A stretch of DNA of 64,000 bases from HGM04593 sp045589695 (GTDB taxonomy: Bacteria; Bacteroidota; Bacteroidia; Bacteroidales; Bacteroidaceae). The position numbers and the translations under genes were made by a program. The DNA lies in the NCBI GenBank assembly GCA_045589695.1, contig JAZNPP010000037.1:1-64000 (forward strand). The letters are read 5' to 3'. How positions within the stretch are numbered: the stretch's first letter is position 1; each line of letters starts with the position of its first letter. Under the pieces are notes generated by a model. The model was not told the origin of the DNA and searched no databases. It saw only the letters and a program-made list of their open reading frames with translations. Below, one piece after another: positions 62,066-64,000 of the stretch.

Positions 62066-62524
62066 ATGAAAAAGTTTTTTACAAATCTTCTTTTGGTTGC
62101 GATGTTCGCTTCAACACCTTTCGTGTTTACTTCATGCGGTGACCTTTTTGGCATGATAGGTGATATCATGCAGGAGATAGAGGATGACGAAAACGGCGAA
62201 AACGAGGACAACAACTACGAGGGCGGAAACGATATGCCTGGGGCGACAGAGAATGAAGTTATAGATGTCGAGCCTTATGGAATATATAGACGGAATCTTC
62301 TTGAAATGTGTGTAAAACTGACTCATGAATACAAGTACACAATTAACGGGCTCGACGACTGCGACTGGGCTAGAGTGGAGTGGGCGCAAGAGTACGAAGG
62401 AAACATGTGGACACCTCTGATTACGGTCGATGAAAATACTACAGGCGAGCCCCGAGAGGAGTCTTTCGCGATATTCCTCGGCGAGAATTACATCTGCAGC
62501 CATACGATATTCCAACATCCTTAA
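62066..62524 (+). CDS. Small lipoprotein of unknown function
   Basis: A 152-residue lipoprotein with lipobox FTSC (Cys24). An Asp/Glu/Asn-rich spacer (about 38-60) precedes a compact C-terminal region with several Trp, Tyr and Cys residues (DDCDWARVEWAQEYEGNMW). I do not recognise the family. The following gene begins 9 bp later, so they are cotranscribed. Confidence 0.75.
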   Translation: MKKFFTNLLLVAMFASTPFVFTSCGDLFGMIGDIMQEIEDDENGENEDNNYEGGNDMPGATENEVIDVEPYGIYRRNLLEMCVKLTHEYKYTINGLDDCDWARVEWAQEYEGNMWTPLITVDENTTGEPREESFAIFLGENYICSHTIFQHP

Positions 62525-62533
62525 AATCTATAC

Positions 62534-63058
62534 ATGAAAAAACTATTGCTATTCTTTGCCATTGCGTTTATGAGCATAAACGCAATGGCCCAATATGCTC
62601 AAAACGACACCCCCCTGCAAGAGAAACCTATAAACATTGTAGGAAGCAGGGTGTTTATGGATGGCAAGAGGCTTGACAAGCAGGCCGCTGCCAACTGCTT
62701 CTCTTCGTTGAACGGCATTGACCGCAGCGTCGATTACCTTAAGTACCGTAAGTATTACAAGACCGGTCTTGGTCTTACATTCGGCGGCCTTTCGTTGGCT
62801 GCCGCAGGTTATGTAACTACGGCGGTCGCATTAGTGGTAGCTTTGCCGAAGGCCTTTGCGAAAGAGAATACCATAGCCGAAGACATAGCGATATACACAG
62901 GTGTCGGTTCAATGATTGTAGGCGGAGCTTCTTTTCTGGCAGGCGTGCCTTTAGCTTGTGTCTACAGAGTGAGGCTCAATCGCCTCGAAAAGGCTTATAA
63001 CAGCTCTTTGCAGCTGCAAGCCTCTTCAAATGGTCTAGGGCTTGCTTTCTGTTTCTGA
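62534..63058 (+). CDS. Exported membrane-associated protein of unknown function
   Basis: A 174-residue protein with a signal peptide ending INAMAQ. Two hydrophobic helices (about 76-100 and 117-140, LTFGGLSLAAAGYVTTAVAL) with short loops suggest insertion in a membrane. It pairs with the preceding lipoprotein gene. No family is recognised. It ends before a 36-bp palindrome. Confidence 0.75.
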   Translation: MKKLLLFFAIAFMSINAMAQYAQNDTPLQEKPINIVGSRVFMDGKRLDKQAAANCFSSLNGIDRSVDYLKYRKYYKTGLGLTFGGLSLAAAGYVTTAVALVVALPKAFAKENTIAEDIAIYTGVGSMIVGGASFLAGVPLACVYRVRLNRLEKAYNSSLQLQASSNGLGLAFCF

Positions 63059-63078
63059 TATATAATAATTCGGTAATA

Positions 63079-63114
63079 ATTCGAGGCGCGGAAGAATTCT
63101 TCTGCGCCTCGAAT
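63079..63114. terminator. 36-bp near-perfect palindrome, bidirectional terminator
   Basis: ATTCGAGGCGC-g-GAAGAATTCTTC-t-GCGCCTCGAAT is self-complementary throughout except for one G-T wobble. It separates two convergent genes and can form a long stem in either transcript. Confidence 0.75.
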
Positions 63115-63134
63115 TTGTCGTTTATAAAAGAATT

Positions 63135-64000
63135 TTATATTTTTCTGCTTACAAGTTTGCTGCCCTCAAGCGTTATTCTGTACGATGTACCTTTCTTCGT
63201 CTTGAACGAAAGCATCTCATTGCCGTACAGAATATCGCACTTCTCGCCGCTCTTAGATGTTACTACAGCCTCGATAAGCGTGCCTCTTTCCCACTCCATG
63301 CTGACTTCAAAGCCGCCTTTAGCGCAAAGGCCTTTAACTGTGCCCTCTTCCCATGCGTCGGGCAGTGCAGGCAACAGATGAATGAATCCCATGTGGCTTT
63401 GCATAAGCATTTCGGTAATACCGGCGGTGCCTCCGAAATTGCCGTCAATCTGGAACGGAGCATGAGTGTCCCAAAGATTGTCGAGAGTACCGTTCTTAAG
63501 CAGGTTGCCGAACAACGTGTATGCATGGTTACCGTCGTGCAGACGTGCCCACTGGTTTAGTTTCCATCCCATGCTCCAGCCTGTAGCGCCGTCGCCACGG
63601 TGTTCTAGGACAACCTTTGACGCATCGGCGAGTACAGGTGTCGTCACCGGCGAGATAGTGCGTCCCGGATGCAAACCGAACAGATGATTTACATGGCGGT
63701 GCTGGTCCTCGGGGTCGTCAATGTCACGGCTCCACTCCATAAGCTGTCCGTAGCGTCCGATCCGGTATGGAGCAAGCTTGTCGAGAACATTCTCCCACTC
63801 CTTGCAAAGCTGCTCGTCTTGCTTTAATGTCTTGCTCGCGGCGATAGCATCGAGCAGAATCTCTCTTATCACAGCATGAACGAATGTCGCGCCCTGGTCA
63901 ATAGGTCCATGCTCGGGCGAAGTGGAGGGGGCTGCGGTATAAGTGCCGTCATCTCTCTTCCACAAGTAATCGACAGCGAATATAGCGCTGCTCTTTATGA
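63135..64000 (-). CDS. GH95-type alpha-L-fucosidase/galactosidase, 3' part
   Basis: The last 288 or so residues of a large glycoside hydrolase, open to the window edge. The segment HLFGLHPGRTISP, the GDGATGWSMGWKLNQWARL helix and APFQIDGNFGGTAGITEML are hallmarks of GH95, which removes terminal alpha-1,2-fucose (or galactose) from host glycans. The C-terminal beta domain ends LVSRKI. The N-terminal domain, signal peptide and part of the catalytic barrel lie outside the window. Confidence 0.9.
   Translation of the reverse strand, partial: IKSSAIFAVDYLWKRDDGTYTAAPSTSPEHGPIDQGATFVHAVIREILLDAIAASKTLKQDEQLCKEWENVLDKLAPYRIGRYGQLMEWSRDIDDPEDQHRHVNHLFGLHPGRTISPVTTPVLADASKVVLEHRGDGATGWSMGWKLNQWARLHDGNHAYTLFGNLLKNGTLDNLWDTHAPFQIDGNFGGTAGITEMLMQSHMGFIHLLPALPDAWEEGTVKGLCAKGGFEVSMEWERGTLIEAVVTSKSGEKCDILYGNEMLSFKTKKGTSYRITLEGSKLVSRKI

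Noticed and set aside
1..64000. CRISPR array, prophage, integron or classic insertion sequence
   Set aside because: No regularly spaced identical repeats, cas genes, phage structural genes, integrase or transposase were found on either strand.

Overview
The window is 64 kb of a Bacteroidota chromosome, almost certainly order Bacteroidales and probably a gut commensal. The reasons are Bacteroidota-type promoters (TAnnTTTG, with a TTG-type box about 20 bp upstream), A/T-rich start regions without clear Shine-Dalgarno sites, a SusC/SusD pair with BACON and leucine-rich-repeat lipoproteins, a Rho factor with a long disordered insert, the conserved dnaN/exonuclease/coaBC/DUF4835/recN block, and host-glycan glycosidases (GH84, GH95). 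Family or genus cannot be assigned from sequence reading alone.

Layout. 1-8.3 kb: a dispersed repeat copy, tRNA-His, an ATP-grasp-like protein, aminopeptidase P, a zinc-ribbon/FHA protein paired with an HU-like/SPOR membrane protein, a U32 (RlhA-like) protein, then about 1.1 kb of repeats. 8.3-11.5 kb: a large secreted discoidin/InlB-repeat protein followed by an unannotated 53-residue peptide gene. 11.7-18 kb: nrdD-nrdG, a nitroreductase, a membrane acyltransferase-like protein, engB and a thioredoxin-fold lipoprotein without CxxC. 18.2-33 kb: a nine-gene SusCD operon with six further lipoprotein or secreted genes, including two leucine-rich-repeat proteins, a subtilase and a DUF1573 protein. 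It looks like a surface system that handles proteins or peptides.

33-45.5 kb: rho, a DUF3127 protein, then dnaN, a DnaQ-like exonuclease, coaBC fused in frame to a DUF4835 secreted protein, recN, an RlmB-type methyltransferase, a degenerate-protease/TPR protein and a Sel1-repeat protein. 45.5-50.9 kb: a repeat-rich stretch with a decayed gene start, tilS, tRNA-Cys, a phosphopantetheinyl transferase, an epimerase and a PAP2 phosphatase. 50.9-56.3 kb: RNase R and a two-component system followed by two PepSY-like exported proteins. 56.3-64 kb: a minus-strand operon (SLC13 transporter, DcaP-like porin, GH84 hexosaminidase), thioredoxin, two small exported proteins and the 3' part of a GH95 fucosidase-type gene.

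Beyond the genes, the intergenic DNA carries several repeat families. One is a hairpin element whose stem sequence changes between copies while pairing is kept. Low-complexity TTAACG and TTTAGAG/GTTGAGA tracts sit directly at gene 3' ends. A 220-bp element contains a perfect 10-bp inverted repeat. The strongest candidates for undescribed biology are the SusCD-LRR-subtilase operon, the covarying hairpin repeat, the 53-residue peptide and the coaBC-DUF4835 fusion.
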